From assembly GCA_020832565.1 (NCBI GenBank), contig JAFIEI010000041.1, positions 1-35,688 of the forward strand: a stretch of 35,688 nucleotides of DNA, given 5' to 3'. Both the position numbers and the translations under genes were made by a program. The DNA is from Salinarimonas sp. GTDB taxonomy: Bacteria > Pseudomonadota > Alphaproteobacteria > Rhizobiales > Beijerinckiaceae. Under the pieces are notes generated by a model that did no database searches, had not been told where the DNA came from, and saw nothing but the letters and a program-made list of their open reading frames with translations. This document shows, in pieces, positions 8,294 to 16,490 of this stretch (the stretch's first letter is position 1; each line of letters begins with the position of its first letter).

Positions 8294-10156
8294 TCAGGAC
8301 ACCTGCCGGTAATGCTCATGGCCGACCTCGACCAGCGGATGGACTATCGGCGGATCCCCGATGCGGCGCACAGGGCTTGGTATCTCGGAATGGTCGAGGC
8401 CGCGCTGGCGGCGTGACGACGGGTCTGCGACAGGAACCGAGTCGAGCAGTCGCCTTGTATAGGCATGCGCGGGATTGCGGAAGACCGCGTCCCGCGGGCC
8501 GATCTCGACAATTTGCCCCAGATACATGACGGCGACGCGGTGGCTGATGCGCTCGACCACTGCCATGTCGTGACTGATGAAAATCAGCGCAATCCCGAAC
8601 TCGGCCTGAAGTTCAAGCAGCAGATTGACCACCTGCGCCTGAATCGAGACATCAAGCGCAGAGACGGCCTCATCCGCAACAATGATGCGCGGATTCAGCA
8701 TCAAGGCACGGGCGATTGCAATGCGCTGACGCTGGCCGCCGGAGAATTCATGCGGATAGCGCTGCCGACTGGTGCGCGGCAGGCCTACCCGGTCAAGAAG
8801 CATGTCGATACGAGCCGAGCGTTCCACCGGCTTCAATTTCATCAGGTTGCGATGGATGATCAGGGGCTCGAGCAGAATGTCTTCGACGGTCATGCGCGGA
8901 TTCAGTGAGGCATAAGGGTCCTGAAAAATCATCTGGATACGAGAGCGAACGGGGAGCATCAGATGCGGGCTCAGCGCCGAGATATTCCGGCCTTCAACAA
9001 TAATGTCGCCTGCAGTCGGCTCGACCAGCTTCATGATCGAACGCCCGCAGGTAGACTTGCCGCAGCCGGATTCTCCGACCAGCGACAATGTCTCCCCTTC
9101 GTGCAGCGTGAAGCTGACCTCTTCGACAGCGTGAACCATCCCGGTCACTTTTCGCAACATGCCCTTGCGCACGGGGAAGCGCGTGGTCAGCTTGTGAACC
9201 TCCAGCACGCGTGTGCGACGCTTGTTATGGCTTGCCGGCGGCAGCGCGGTGGCTGGCAGTGCGGTTTTCCCGTCACCCTCCGGATCAATTACCGCAAAGG
9301 GTTCGGGGGCCGGTTTCCCGGCCATGCTGCCCAGCCGTGGAATCGCTGAAAGCAAGGCACGGGTATATCGATGGCGCGGCGCGGCGAATACTTCTTCGGT
9401 TGGCCCGTCTTCAACCTTGCGACCATGATACATCACGACCACGCGGTCCGCGATCTCAGCCACAACACCCATATCATGGGTGATGAACAGCACAGCCATG
9501 CCGATCTCGGCCTGAAGTGATTTGATCAGCTGCAGGATCTGCGCCTGAATCGTGACATCCAGCGCCGTCGTCGGCTCATCTGCGATCAACAACGCCGGGC
9601 GGCAGGCAAGGGCGATGGCTATCATCACCCGCTGGCGCATGCCGCCGGACAGCTCATGCGGAAACTGGGCGAGCCGCTTTTCGGCTTCGGGCATACGCAC
9701 GAGCCTTAAGGTCTCCAGCGCAATGCGCCGCGCTTCAGCCTCTCCGACGCGTTGGTGGAGCCGGATAACCTCCGTGATCTGCTGGCCTATGCTGAGCACG
9801 GGATTGAGCGATGTCATCGGCTCCTGGAAAATCATCGAGACCGTGTTGCCACGCAGGTTGCGCATCTGCGCCTCGGGAAGGCTGACCAGATCGAGGGTTT
9901 GCCCGTCCACACGCAGCCTTACCTCGCCCTTACGGACCTCGCCGCCCATGAAGTCGATGAGGCGCATGATCGATCTGGCCGTCACCGACTTTCCCGACCC
10001 CGATTCGCCGACCAGAGCCACCGTCTCCCCGGGTTTGATCTGGAACGACACGTCATCGACGGCTACCACATCACCATCAACGCTGGGGAACACGCTTGTC
10101 AGACCACGAACATCGAGCAAGGGTTCAACACCGGAAGTATGGTCCATTCGGGTCAT
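8294..10156 (-). CDS. fused dual ATP-binding protein of a dipeptide/oligopeptide-type ABC importer
   Basis: The 620-residue protein carries two complete ABC ATPase domains in tandem, equivalent to DppD plus DppF (or GsiA). The first has Walker A GESGSGKS (50-57), signature LSGGMRQR and Walker B LLIADEP. The second has Walker A GESGCGKS (361-368), signature FSGGQRQR and Walker B IIVADEA. Both have the C-terminal oligopeptide-family tail (YTRALLSAIP; YTRRLLDSVP). In Walker B of the second domain the residue after Glu is Ala, not Pro, which is common in DppF-type halves. The gene lies divergently from lysR and points away from the binding protein and permeases it must serve, so the transporter is transcribed from two units. 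Confidence 0.95.
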   Translation of the reverse strand: MTRMDHTSGVEPLLDVRGLTSVFPSVDGDVVAVDDVSFQIKPGETVALVGESGSGKSVTARSIMRLIDFMGGEVRKGEVRLRVDGQTLDLVSLPEAQMRNLRGNTVSMIFQEPMTSLNPVLSIGQQITEVIRLHQRVGEAEARRIALETLRLVRMPEAEKRLAQFPHELSGGMRQRVMIAIALACRPALLIADEPTTALDVTIQAQILQLIKSLQAEIGMAVLFITHDMGVVAEIADRVVVMYHGRKVEDGPTEEVFAAPRHRYTRALLSAIPRLGSMAGKPAPEPFAVIDPEGDGKTALPATALPPASHNKRRTRVLEVHKLTTRFPVRKGMLRKVTGMVHAVEEVSFTLHEGETLSLVGESGCGKSTCGRSIMKLVEPTAGDIIVEGRNISALSPHLMLPVRSRIQMIFQDPYASLNPRMTVEDILLEPLIIHRNLMKLKPVERSARIDMLLDRVGLPRTSRQRYPHEFSGGQRQRIAIARALMLNPRIIVADEAVSALDVSIQAQVVNLLLELQAEFGIALIFISHDMAVVERISHRVAVMYLGQIVEIGPRDAVFRNPAHAYTRRLLDSVPVADPSSRRQRGLDHSEIPSPVRRIGDPPIVHPLVEVGHEHYRQVS

Positions 10157-10221
10157 CTCTTGGTCTCCAATGTCATACGGGCCATAAGCGCGGAGTTGCG
10201 GCGCCGTGGATTGCCTGGGAC

Positions 10222-10240
10222 CATGCGAGCAAGGAGCATG
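10222..10240. promoter_or_regulatory. CATGC-N9-GCATG dyad in the ABC/lysR divergent gap
   Basis: A 5-bp inverted repeat with a nine-base centre lies in the 150-base space between the divergent ATPase and LysR genes. Interrupted dyads of about this size are typical of LysR-type binding sites, which usually sit between the regulator gene and its divergent target. The right arm overlaps the AAGGAG ribosome binding site of the small ORF that follows. Binding is not shown. Confidence 0.35.
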
Positions 10241-10242
10241 CC

Positions 10243-10305
10243 ATGATGCCTGTCAGGAAGGCGACGGTCGTCATGCCGGTCGGCGCGATGCACGCGGAGG
10301 ATTGA
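10243..10305 (+). CDS. possible 20-codon leader ORF directly before lysR
   Basis: ATG 10243 is preceded by AAGGAG (10231-10236) at a six-base spacing. The frame encodes MMPVRKATVVMPVGAMHAED and stops at TGA 10303-10305, one base before the lysR ATG (10307). The ribosome binding site of lysR (GGAGG, 10296-10300) lies inside its last codons, so its translation could affect lysR initiation. The stretch VVMPVGAM resembles the strand near the N-terminus of creatininase-family amidohydrolases (VVLPxGSxEQHG), so it may be a decayed gene start rather than a leader. Confidence 0.4.
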   Translation: MMPVRKATVVMPVGAMHAED

Positions 10306-10306
10306 G

Positions 10307-11284
10307 ATGGCAACAGGCAAATCCGGGGTTTTCTCGACAGAGCTGACGACAAGGGCGCTGGAGACATTTTTGACGGTCTGCGATACCGGCACCATGAGCG
10401 CCGCCGCTCTGGCCCTTGGTGTCAGCCAGGCGGCGGTATCGCAACAGACTGCCCGCATCGAGCGGATTTTGGATGTGCGTCTGTTCGAACGCACGGGAGC
10501 AACCCTTGTCCTGACACCTGCGGGCCTGCAGCTGCGCTATCACGCAGTCCGTATTCTTGAAGCCGCGCATCAGGCTGAAGTCGCGATGCTGCGCTATCAG
10601 GGCGTGCTGGTGCCGCGCATCAGCATCGGGCTGATGGAGACGATGGCGGATGTGCTTGAGTTGCCGGTGATCGAGACGCTCAAGCCCCTCGCCGGGCAAA
10701 TCAAGATCGTGGCGTCACCACAGGCGAGATTTGACGAGGCATTGCTGGATGGACGCCATGATATCGTGGTGCTGGCTCAGGAGGGTATGGTCGAGGGAAT
10801 GCGCTGGTTTGAACTGGTCACCGAGCCGGGCGTCCTGCTGGCACCGAAGGGTTTCTTCCGCGGTGAAATCGAGATCGAAGCGTTGGCCGAAAGGCTGCCC
10901 ATGGTGCGCTTCAGTTCCCAGCGCAAGCTGGCGCGGCTGATCGACACCTATCTGCGCCGGATCACGCTGGGGGTACCCCGGCGTTTCGAGTTCGACCGGG
11001 TATCCATGATCGCGCATACGGTGGCGGCCGGTGATGCGTGGGCGATCACAACGCCATACGGTCTGCTGCAGGCCGGCGAAAGCCTCGACAGGATCGACGT
11101 CCATCCCCTTCCGCCGCCGGGCCTCAGCCGGACGATCGTCCTGGGTGCGCGTGGAGAGGAGCTGTTGAATATCCCCGACAAGCTTGCGCAGCAATGCCGT
11201 CTGGCACTGCGTCATGCCCGCGACACCCGGATCTCCCGCTTTGCGCCGAGGGCGGTTCAGGACATTCGGATTCCGGGGGGCTGA
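10307..11284 (+). CDS. LysR family transcriptional regulator
   Basis: The 325-residue protein has the standard LysR plan. The winged helix-turn-helix is at about 14-75 (ALETFLTVCDTGTMSAAALALGVSQAAVSQQTARIERILDVRLFER), and the effector-binding domain at about 100-300 (ISIGLMETMADVLELPVIETLKPL...). GGAGG lies seven bases upstream of the ATG. It is divergent from the fused ABC ATPase and upstream of the binding-protein operon, so it probably controls both arms of the transporter and perhaps the downstream hydrolase genes. The effector cannot be read from sequence; the imported substrate or a product is the usual choice for this family. Confidence 0.92.
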   Translation: MATGKSGVFSTELTTRALETFLTVCDTGTMSAAALALGVSQAAVSQQTARIERILDVRLFERTGATLVLTPAGLQLRYHAVRILEAAHQAEVAMLRYQGVLVPRISIGLMETMADVLELPVIETLKPLAGQIKIVASPQARFDEALLDGRHDIVVLAQEGMVEGMRWFELVTEPGVLLAPKGFFRGEIEIEALAERLPMVRFSSQRKLARLIDTYLRRITLGVPRRFEFDRVSMIAHTVAAGDAWAITTPYGLLQAGESLDRIDVHPLPPPGLSRTIVLGARGEELLNIPDKLAQQCRLALRHARDTRISRFAPRAVQDIRIPGG

Positions 11285-11325
11285 CGCTCGCTGTTGCAGA
11301 AAAAGGCGAAACTGTGAGCAGGGGG

Positions 11326-11358
11326 CATAAGTTTTTCTTATGAAGGTAGCTATATAAT
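11326..11358 (+). promoter_or_regulatory. LysR-type T-N11-A box followed by a TATAAT
   Basis: CATAAG-TTTTT-CTTATG (11326-11342) is a perfect 6-bp inverted repeat containing ATAAG-N5-CTTAT, which satisfies the T-N11-A rule for LysR-type regulators (T11328, A11340). A consensus -10 hexamer TATAAT follows at 11353-11358, without a good -35, as expected for an activator-dependent promoter. It is about 340 bases before the binding-protein start, so use of this promoter would give a long leader RNA. Confidence 0.45.
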
Positions 11359-11440
11359 TGATAAATAATATTTAATTTACATTTCTCTATCGGCGAAATC
11401 GCTCGGGTCATGCCCATGAAGTGATCAGGCGGCCCTGCGC

Positions 11441-11520
11441 GCAGACTGGCGCGCCAGCCTGCAGACGGGGGGCCGCATGGCCTGTGGCGCGAACCGGATA
11501 ACCCGGTCAGCCGGGAATCC
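11441..11520 (+). repeat. two GC-rich dyads in the leader region
   Basis: GCAG-A-CTGGCG/CGCCAG-C-CTGC (11441-11462) contains a perfect 12-bp palindrome, CTGGCGCGCCAG. A second imperfect dyad, GGAT..CCCGG-TCAG-CCGGG.ATCC (11496-11520), could form a hairpin with a four-base loop. Neither is followed by a convincing T-run in the lysR direction, although an A-rich stretch begins at 11530. They may end the lysR transcript or structure a leader RNA. Confidence 0.35.
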
Positions 11521-11576
11521 TGAATCGCTCAAAAAATTATATATAAAACAACAAGATAAAAGATTATTAACGAAGT

Positions 11577-11591
11577 TGGCACGGCTTGTGC
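11577..11591 (+). promoter_or_regulatory. sigma-54 (-24/-12) promoter-like element
   Basis: TGGCACGGCTTGTGC matches the RpoN consensus TGGCACG-N4-TTGC at every position but one (TTGC is GTGC), with the invariant GG and GC correctly spaced. It lies about 107 bases upstream of the binding-protein ATG and just downstream of an AT-rich block. Sigma-54 promoters need an enhancer-binding activator such as NtrC, and none is encoded in the window. Confidence 0.5.
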
Positions 11592-11697
11592 GACGCACCA
11601 TACCGCAAGGCTGTCTGGCACAGCTCCACCTTATTACGGCGTGGGCAGGCGGGGCAGCGGGCAGCGGTAGCAGATGCAATCCACAGGAGGTTCTATA

Positions 11698-13242
11698 ATG
11701 CCGGCCAAACGCAGCTTCGCAATTGTTCGCGGCCTCGGAGCCGCAGCTGTGCTGGGAGCAACTCTCGGAGTTCCCCAGTCCGTCAATGCCACCGAGCCCT
11801 CGGCACCAACGCGCGTAACCGTGGCCGTGACCGAGACAATCGCGGGGCACAACCCGCATGCTGACAGCGTCTCGATGATGAACGGCATCTGGTGCAAGGT
11901 CTACGGCTGCCCCGTGACCTATGATTTCGAGACCGGCACATTCAGCTCCTACATGCTGGAAAGCTGGGGTCTCAAGGATCCTGAGGAGCCGACCGTCTGG
12001 GCGTTGCAGATCAAGGACGGCCTCATGCGTCACAACGGCGAGCAGCTGGTGGCTGCCGATATCGCCCACTCGATTGACCGCATCGCCAACGATCCGAATT
12101 CCCGCCAGACCCAGAATGTCCGCCAGGTGGTCGAAGTACGGGTCATTGATGATCTCAATCTCGAGGTCGTCACTGACCAGCCCATGGTGACGCTGCCGAC
12201 ATTTATGCAGAACTGGATCATCACCTCCAAGGCGCTCTACGACGAATTCGGGCCGCAGGTGGCCGACCGCGAGCATCCGCACGGGATCGGGCCCTACCGC
12301 CTCGTTGATCTCAGCATCGGCAATTACCTGGTGCTGGAAAAAGTCGCCGATCATCCGCGTGCGCATCCCGACAACCCCGACGAGGTGATCCTGCGCATCA
12401 TGCCCGAACCGGAACAGCGGGTAACGGCTTTGCTGAATGGCGAGGTTCAGGTCGCCCAGTTCATACCGCCGCAACTGGTTCAGCGGGTCGATCAGGCGCC
12501 ACATGCGGATATCGCCTGGGTGGATGCCATGGAGATCATGTTCCTTGCCATGAATCCTGAGACCCCGCCCTGGGACGATGTCCGCGCCCGGCGTGCGGTC
12601 GCCTATGCCGTCAACCGTGAGGCGCTGGTGCGTGCCCTTCTCGGGGGGCAGGCGACAATTCTGAACGGTCCTGCTGGCCCCGGCGTCGTCGGTTACGACC
12701 CCGACATGCCCACCTTCTATGATTATGATCCCGCCAAGGCGCGTGCCCTGCTCGAGGAAGCCGGTCTGGTCGGCGTCGAGATCGACTATTACGCAACGAT
12801 CGGTCGCTACATCGCGGATCGCCAGATCAGCGAGGCCATCGTGCCCATGCTGGAGGAGGCGGGCTTCAATGTGAACTTCCGTACGCCGGAATGGTCCACC
12901 TTGTGGGCCGATGTGCAGGATGGCGGGGTGCCGTTCTACTACATGGGTCGCGGCAGTGTGGTGGATCCCTCTGCCGCCCTGTCGCAGTATTTCGAGACCG
13001 GTGGATCGCCGCGCATCGCCTATTCGAATCCCGATCTTGACGCCCTGTTCGCGCGTGAACGCGCCGAGTTCGATCCCGATCAGCGCGACACGCTCCTGCG
13101 CGAGATCTTCACGCTGCTCGCCGAGGACGCGCCGGCCCATTTCCTGTGGCGCCACCGTATGGCCTGGGGCGTGTCGAACGACCTCGAATATGACCCGCGC
13201 CCCGATGCCCGGCTCGAGGCATGGGACATTTTCGTCCGCTGA
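11698..13242 (+). CDS. ABC transporter substrate-binding protein, family 5 (peptide/opine/nickel type)
   Basis: The protein has 514 residues from ATG 11698, chosen because AGGAGG lies eight bases upstream. The N-terminus is a signal peptide (basic MPAKRS, hydrophobic GLGAAAVLGATLGV, probable cleavage after VNA near residue 32). The mature part has the SBP_bac_5 fold: an entry region around NPHADSVSMM, the LKDGLMRHNGEQLVAADIAHSIDR segment typical of the family, and DVRARRAVAYAVNREALVRALLGGQATILNGP. It would deliver solute in the periplasm to the two permeases that follow. Family 5 proteins bind peptides but also glutathione, opines, heme and metal chelates, so the ligand cannot be assigned. 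Confidence 0.95.
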   Translation: MPAKRSFAIVRGLGAAAVLGATLGVPQSVNATEPSAPTRVTVAVTETIAGHNPHADSVSMMNGIWCKVYGCPVTYDFETGTFSSYMLESWGLKDPEEPTVWALQIKDGLMRHNGEQLVAADIAHSIDRIANDPNSRQTQNVRQVVEVRVIDDLNLEVVTDQPMVTLPTFMQNWIITSKALYDEFGPQVADREHPHGIGPYRLVDLSIGNYLVLEKVADHPRAHPDNPDEVILRIMPEPEQRVTALLNGEVQVAQFIPPQLVQRVDQAPHADIAWVDAMEIMFLAMNPETPPWDDVRARRAVAYAVNREALVRALLGGQATILNGPAGPGVVGYDPDMPTFYDYDPAKARALLEEAGLVGVEIDYYATIGRYIADRQISEAIVPMLEEAGFNVNFRTPEWSTLWADVQDGGVPFYYMGRGSVVDPSAALSQYFETGGSPRIAYSNPDLDALFARERAEFDPDQRDTLLREIFTLLAEDAPAHFLWRHRMAWGVSNDLEYDPRPDARLEAWDIFVR

Positions 13243-13251
13243 CCCTTCGTT

Positions 13252-13279
13252 CAGCCGCACGCCTGCGGGGGTGCGGCTG
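13252..13279 (+). terminator. intercistronic hairpin between binding protein and permease genes
   Basis: CAGCCGCAC (13252-13260) pairs perfectly with GTGCGGCTG (13271-13279) across a ten-base loop, eight bases after the binding-protein stop. No T-run follows. Such hairpins commonly protect the upstream mRNA or partly attenuate, giving an excess of binding protein over membrane components. Confidence 0.55.
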
Positions 13280-13308
13280 CCCATCAGCCACGATGACGGA
13301 GGCCGCAC

Positions 13309-14316
13309 ATGCTCGCCTATACCGCCAAGCGCCTGATCGGCACGGTGCCGGTGCTTTTGCTGGTTACCCTGCTCGTATTTGCCATGATGCATGCTGCACC
13401 CGGCGACCCGGCTACCATGCTGGTGAACGAGGAGGCGACACCTGAAGAAATCGCCGAGATCCGGGCGCGCTGGGGGCTCGATCAGCCGATGATCGTGCAA
13501 TATCTGCGTTTCGTTGCTGCGGCGCTGACCCTCGATTTCGGCGAGAGCTTTCGTTACGGCGTTCCGGTTTCGGAACTCATCGCCGAACGCTTTCCCGCAA
13601 CGCTCGAACTGGCGGTCTATGCGACACTGATCGCGGTTGTGATCGCGGTACCGCTTGGCGTCTGGGCCGGTGCGAGGCCAAATTCCTGGATTGACAGCGC
13701 CGGATCATTCTTCGGGTTCTTCGGCATTTCGATGCCGAACTTCTGGATGGCCATCATGCTGATCCTGCTGGTGGCCGGGACCCTGAACTGGTTGCCGTCA
13801 AGCGGGCGGTCAACCTGGGGCATCGTGGTGCCGACCGTCACCGGCTTTCGTACCATCGACGCGATCATCGCCGGCAAGTGGACGGCTTTTCGTGATGCCA
13901 TGGCCCATCTGCTGCTGCCCGCCTTCGTGCTGGGTATCAACATGACGGGGATTCTGATGCGCATCACCCGGTCCTCGATCATGGAGCAGATGAGCGAGGA
14001 CTACATCATGACCGCGCGGGCCAAGGGCCTGAGCGGGCGGCTGGTTCTGTGGCGCCACGGCCTGCGCAACGCGCTGGTCACGATCATCACCATCGTCGGC
14101 CTGGAATTCGGCGCCTTGCTGTCGGGCTCGATCATCGTCGAGACGATCTTTGCCTGGCCGGGTATCGGAGCGCTGCTGCTGCAGGGTCTCGGCGCCCGGG
14201 ATTATCCGCTGATCACCGGGGTCGTGATGGTCTACACGCTCCTCTTCATCTTCGTTAACCTGTTGGTGGACATCCTCTATGCCTCAATCGATCCCCGCAT
14301 CAACCTCGACCGCTGA
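13309..14316 (+). CDS. ABC transporter permease, DppB type
   Basis: The 335-residue inner-membrane protein starts at ATG 13309 with GGAGG seven bases upstream. The family signature is present at the N-terminus (AKRLIGTVPVLLLVTLLVFAMMHAAPGDPA), followed by a periplasmic loop and five more transmembrane helices. The ATPase-contacting EAA loop is at about 220-245 (DYIMTARAKGLSGRLVLWRHGLRNAL). The C-terminus FVNLLVDILYASIDPRINL is also typical of DppB. It forms the translocation pore with the next gene product and is energised by the fused ATPase at 8294-10156. Confidence 0.95.
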   Translation: MLAYTAKRLIGTVPVLLLVTLLVFAMMHAAPGDPATMLVNEEATPEEIAEIRARWGLDQPMIVQYLRFVAAALTLDFGESFRYGVPVSELIAERFPATLELAVYATLIAVVIAVPLGVWAGARPNSWIDSAGSFFGFFGISMPNFWMAIMLILLVAGTLNWLPSSGRSTWGIVVPTVTGFRTIDAIIAGKWTAFRDAMAHLLLPAFVLGINMTGILMRITRSSIMEQMSEDYIMTARAKGLSGRLVLWRHGLRNALVTIITIVGLEFGALLSGSIIVETIFAWPGIGALLLQGLGARDYPLITGVVMVYTLLFIFVNLLVDILYASIDPRINLDR

Positions 14317-15220
14317 AACGGCGGGGGCTGAAACGGCGCGTCAGGTTCTGGCGCGTCAGGCTTCAGCGCGCTGGCGCGCTGCCCTGCGTCCCTGGCTGAC
14401 GGTCAAGGCGGTCTCGGCCATCATCGTGCTGGCGGTCTTCATTACATTCGCGCTGTTTGCGCCCTGGCTGGTACCCTTCGATCCCAACAGGCAGAATCTG
14501 ATGATGGCTCTTACGCCGCCGCAGTATTTTGACGGGCCGCACTTTCTGGGCACTGATCATGTCGGTCGCGATATTCTCAGCCGCATCATCTATGGCGCGC
14601 GTATTTCGCTGCTGATTGCGGTTGCGGTCGTCGTTTTCTCGGGCATCGTCGGCATAGTCCTGGGGTTGATCTCGGGCTATTTCGGCGGCTGGGTTGATTT
14701 TGGCATCCAGAAACTGCTGGAAGTCTTCTGGGCCTTTCCGCCGCTTCTGCTGGCCATCACCATCGTCGCCTTTTTCGGGCAGGGACTCACCGTCCTGATC
14801 GTCGCACTCGCAATACAGCGCTGGATCCCCTATTGCCGCGTCGCACGCGCCAATACGCTCAGCCTGAAGGAACACGAGTTCGTCATGGCGGCCCGCTCAC
14901 TGGGTGCGGGGCATACCCGCATCGTCGCGCGGCATATTGCGCCCAACCTGATGCAATCGGCCCTGATCATCGGCACCTTTGCCATGGCGACGGCCATTCT
15001 CGCAGAGGCCGCCCTCAGCTTCCTCGGCCTCGGCGTGCCGCCCAACATCCCCACCTGGGGCGCGATGCTGTCCGACGCGCGCTCCTACATCTCGACATCG
15101 TGGTGGATGTCACTGTTCCCGGGCCTTTGCATCTTCCTGACTGTGCTTGCGATCAATCTTCTGGGCGATGCCCTTCGCGACAATCTCGACCCGCGCCTGC
15201 GCCGGTCGGGGAAGGCCTGA
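14279..15220 (+). CDS. ABC transporter permease, DppC type
   Basis: The product has 313 residues. The ATG at 14279 lies 38 bases inside the DppB gene, a large but normal overlap for this gene pair. A Thr/Ala-rich cytoplasmic tail (1-45) precedes TM1 (AVSAIIVLAVFITFALFAPWLVPFDP). The typical HFLGTDHVGRDILSRIIYGARISL follows at about 90-113, and the EAA loop EFVMAARSLGAGHTRIVARHIAPN at about 200-223. The C-terminal part includes FLGLGVPPNIPTWGAML. It is the second pore subunit of the importer. The MFS gene starts five bases after its stop, which places the transporter and what follows in one operon. Confidence 0.95.
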   Translation: MPQSIPASTSTAETAGAETARQVLARQASARWRAALRPWLTVKAVSAIIVLAVFITFALFAPWLVPFDPNRQNLMMALTPPQYFDGPHFLGTDHVGRDILSRIIYGARISLLIAVAVVVFSGIVGIVLGLISGYFGGWVDFGIQKLLEVFWAFPPLLLAITIVAFFGQGLTVLIVALAIQRWIPYCRVARANTLSLKEHEFVMAARSLGAGHTRIVARHIAPNLMQSALIIGTFAMATAILAEAALSFLGLGVPPNIPTWGAMLSDARSYISTSWWMSLFPGLCIFLTVLAINLLGDALRDNLDPRLRRSGKA

Positions 15221-15224
15221 TCCG

Positions 15225-16490
15225 GTGGAGGCGCCTGTCCCCCCCGAGATCAAGGTCGCCCGGGGCTGGCGCGGTGTCCTGCACGATGTGCCGGGGCTGC
15301 CCTTCATCATGGTGACGGTCGCGTTGCACATGATGATGTTCGGCATGCTGACGCCGGTCATGGCGCTCTATGCGCAGGGCTTCGGCATCGGTGAGTGGCA
15401 GATCGGGCTGATGATCACGGTCTTTGCCATCGGTCGGCTGGCCGCTGACATTCCTGCCGGCCATGCCGCCCCCCGTATCGGACTTGCCCCGCTGCTGTGG
15501 GGCGGTCCCTTGCTGTGTGGCATAGGCTCGGTAATCGGGGCGATCGGTCCGGACTATGTGACCGTCCTTGCCGGTCGGATGCTTCAGGGCGTCGGTTCAG
15601 GCATCTACATGACCGCAGCCACGATATTCTGCGCGCGATCCAGTTCACCGATCAACCGGGGGCGGGTCATGGCCCTGTTTCAGGGGGCCTTGCTCTCCGG
15701 CGCGGCCGCTGGCCCGGCTCTGGGCGGTTTCTCAGCCGGGCTGCTGGGGCTTGCCGGACCATTCTGGGTGTCCGGCGCAATCGGATTGGTCACCGCATGC
15801 TATGCGTTCTTCGCCTTCGGGCGTAGCGATGAGGCGGATGCGCCGCGTCCGGTCCGACACGGCTTACGCGGCTCGACCGCTTTGATGCTGATGCTGCCGT
15901 TCCTGTGCGTGCTGCTGGTGAACTTCGCAATCTTTCTGACACGCACGGCGGCGCAATGGCAGATGATCCCTTTGATGGCCGCCGATCGTTTCGCCATGCA
16001 AGCCGATGCGATCGGGCTGGCCCTGACGCTGTCGGCACTGACCAATCTCGCCGTGCTGCCACTGGCCGGTATCCTCGTTGATACTGTGCCGCGCGGGCGG
16101 ATCATCGTCGTCTCGCTGCTGGCTGCGGCGGCAGCGCTGGTGCTGATCGTGTTGGCAGATTCGGCCCTCGGCTTCTATCTGGGCATGATCGGCATGGGCG
16201 CAGCAACCGGACTCGGCGGTCCTGCCGTCGCGGCGCATGCGGTTGATGTCGTGTCTGAAGACGCCATCGGTCCGGCGATGGGAATGTTACGGTTTGCCGG
16301 CGATCTGGGGTACCTGATCGGGCCGTTATCGCTCGGCCTGCTGGTCGACCTCGCGCTGGTCGGCCATGGCGGCGCAATCCTTATCAACGCCGCCCTGCTC
16401 GCTGCCTGCAGCGTCATTTTCGCCGTATTTGCCCGCGCTCCCCGCGCGGGCCTGCCTCTGCAATCCAGGAAAGGAGAAGGCCATGAGTGA
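15225..16490 (+). CDS. major facilitator superfamily transporter
   Basis: The protein has 421 residues from GTG 15225. I preferred this start to upstream in-frame ATGs inside DppC because it follows the DppC stop by four bases and has GGGGAAGG upstream. There are twelve hydrophobic segments. The loop after TM2 reads GRLAADIPAGHAAPRIG, a drug/H+ antiporter-like motif A variant, and TM4 has GRMLQGVGSGIYMTAA. An efflux or uptake direction cannot be decided. Lying between an importer and hydrolases, it could export a product or bring in a second form of the substrate. It overlaps the next gene by eight bases. Confidence 0.92.
   Translation: MEAPVPPEIKVARGWRGVLHDVPGLPFIMVTVALHMMMFGMLTPVMALYAQGFGIGEWQIGLMITVFAIGRLAADIPAGHAAPRIGLAPLLWGGPLLCGIGSVIGAIGPDYVTVLAGRMLQGVGSGIYMTAATIFCARSSSPINRGRVMALFQGALLSGAAAGPALGGFSAGLLGLAGPFWVSGAIGLVTACYAFFAFGRSDEADAPRPVRHGLRGSTALMLMLPFLCVLLVNFAIFLTRTAAQWQMIPLMAADRFAMQADAIGLALTLSALTNLAVLPLAGILVDTVPRGRIIVVSLLAAAAALVLIVLADSALGFYLGMIGMGAATGLGGPAVAAHAVDVVSEDAIGPAMGMLRFAGDLGYLIGPLSLGLLVDLALVGHGGAILINAALLAACSVIFAVFARAPRAGLPLQSRKGEGHE

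Larger units (their letters stand above)
11285..11697. other. 413-base non-coding region upstream of the binding-protein operon
   Basis: I see no gene here. The region alternates between GC-rich stretches and two AT-rich blocks (about 11330-11390 and 11520-11572), unlike its coding neighbours. It holds a LysR-type box, a TATAAT, two GC-rich dyads and a sigma-54-like promoter, listed separately. The ribosome binding site AGGAGG of the next gene is at its right end (11685-11690). Confidence 0.7.

Noticed and set aside
11425-13500. Minus-strand open frame of 691 codons over the binding-protein gene
   Set aside because: Antisense to a clear SBP_bac_5 gene with signal peptide and ribosome binding site. 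The product has no recognisable domain.
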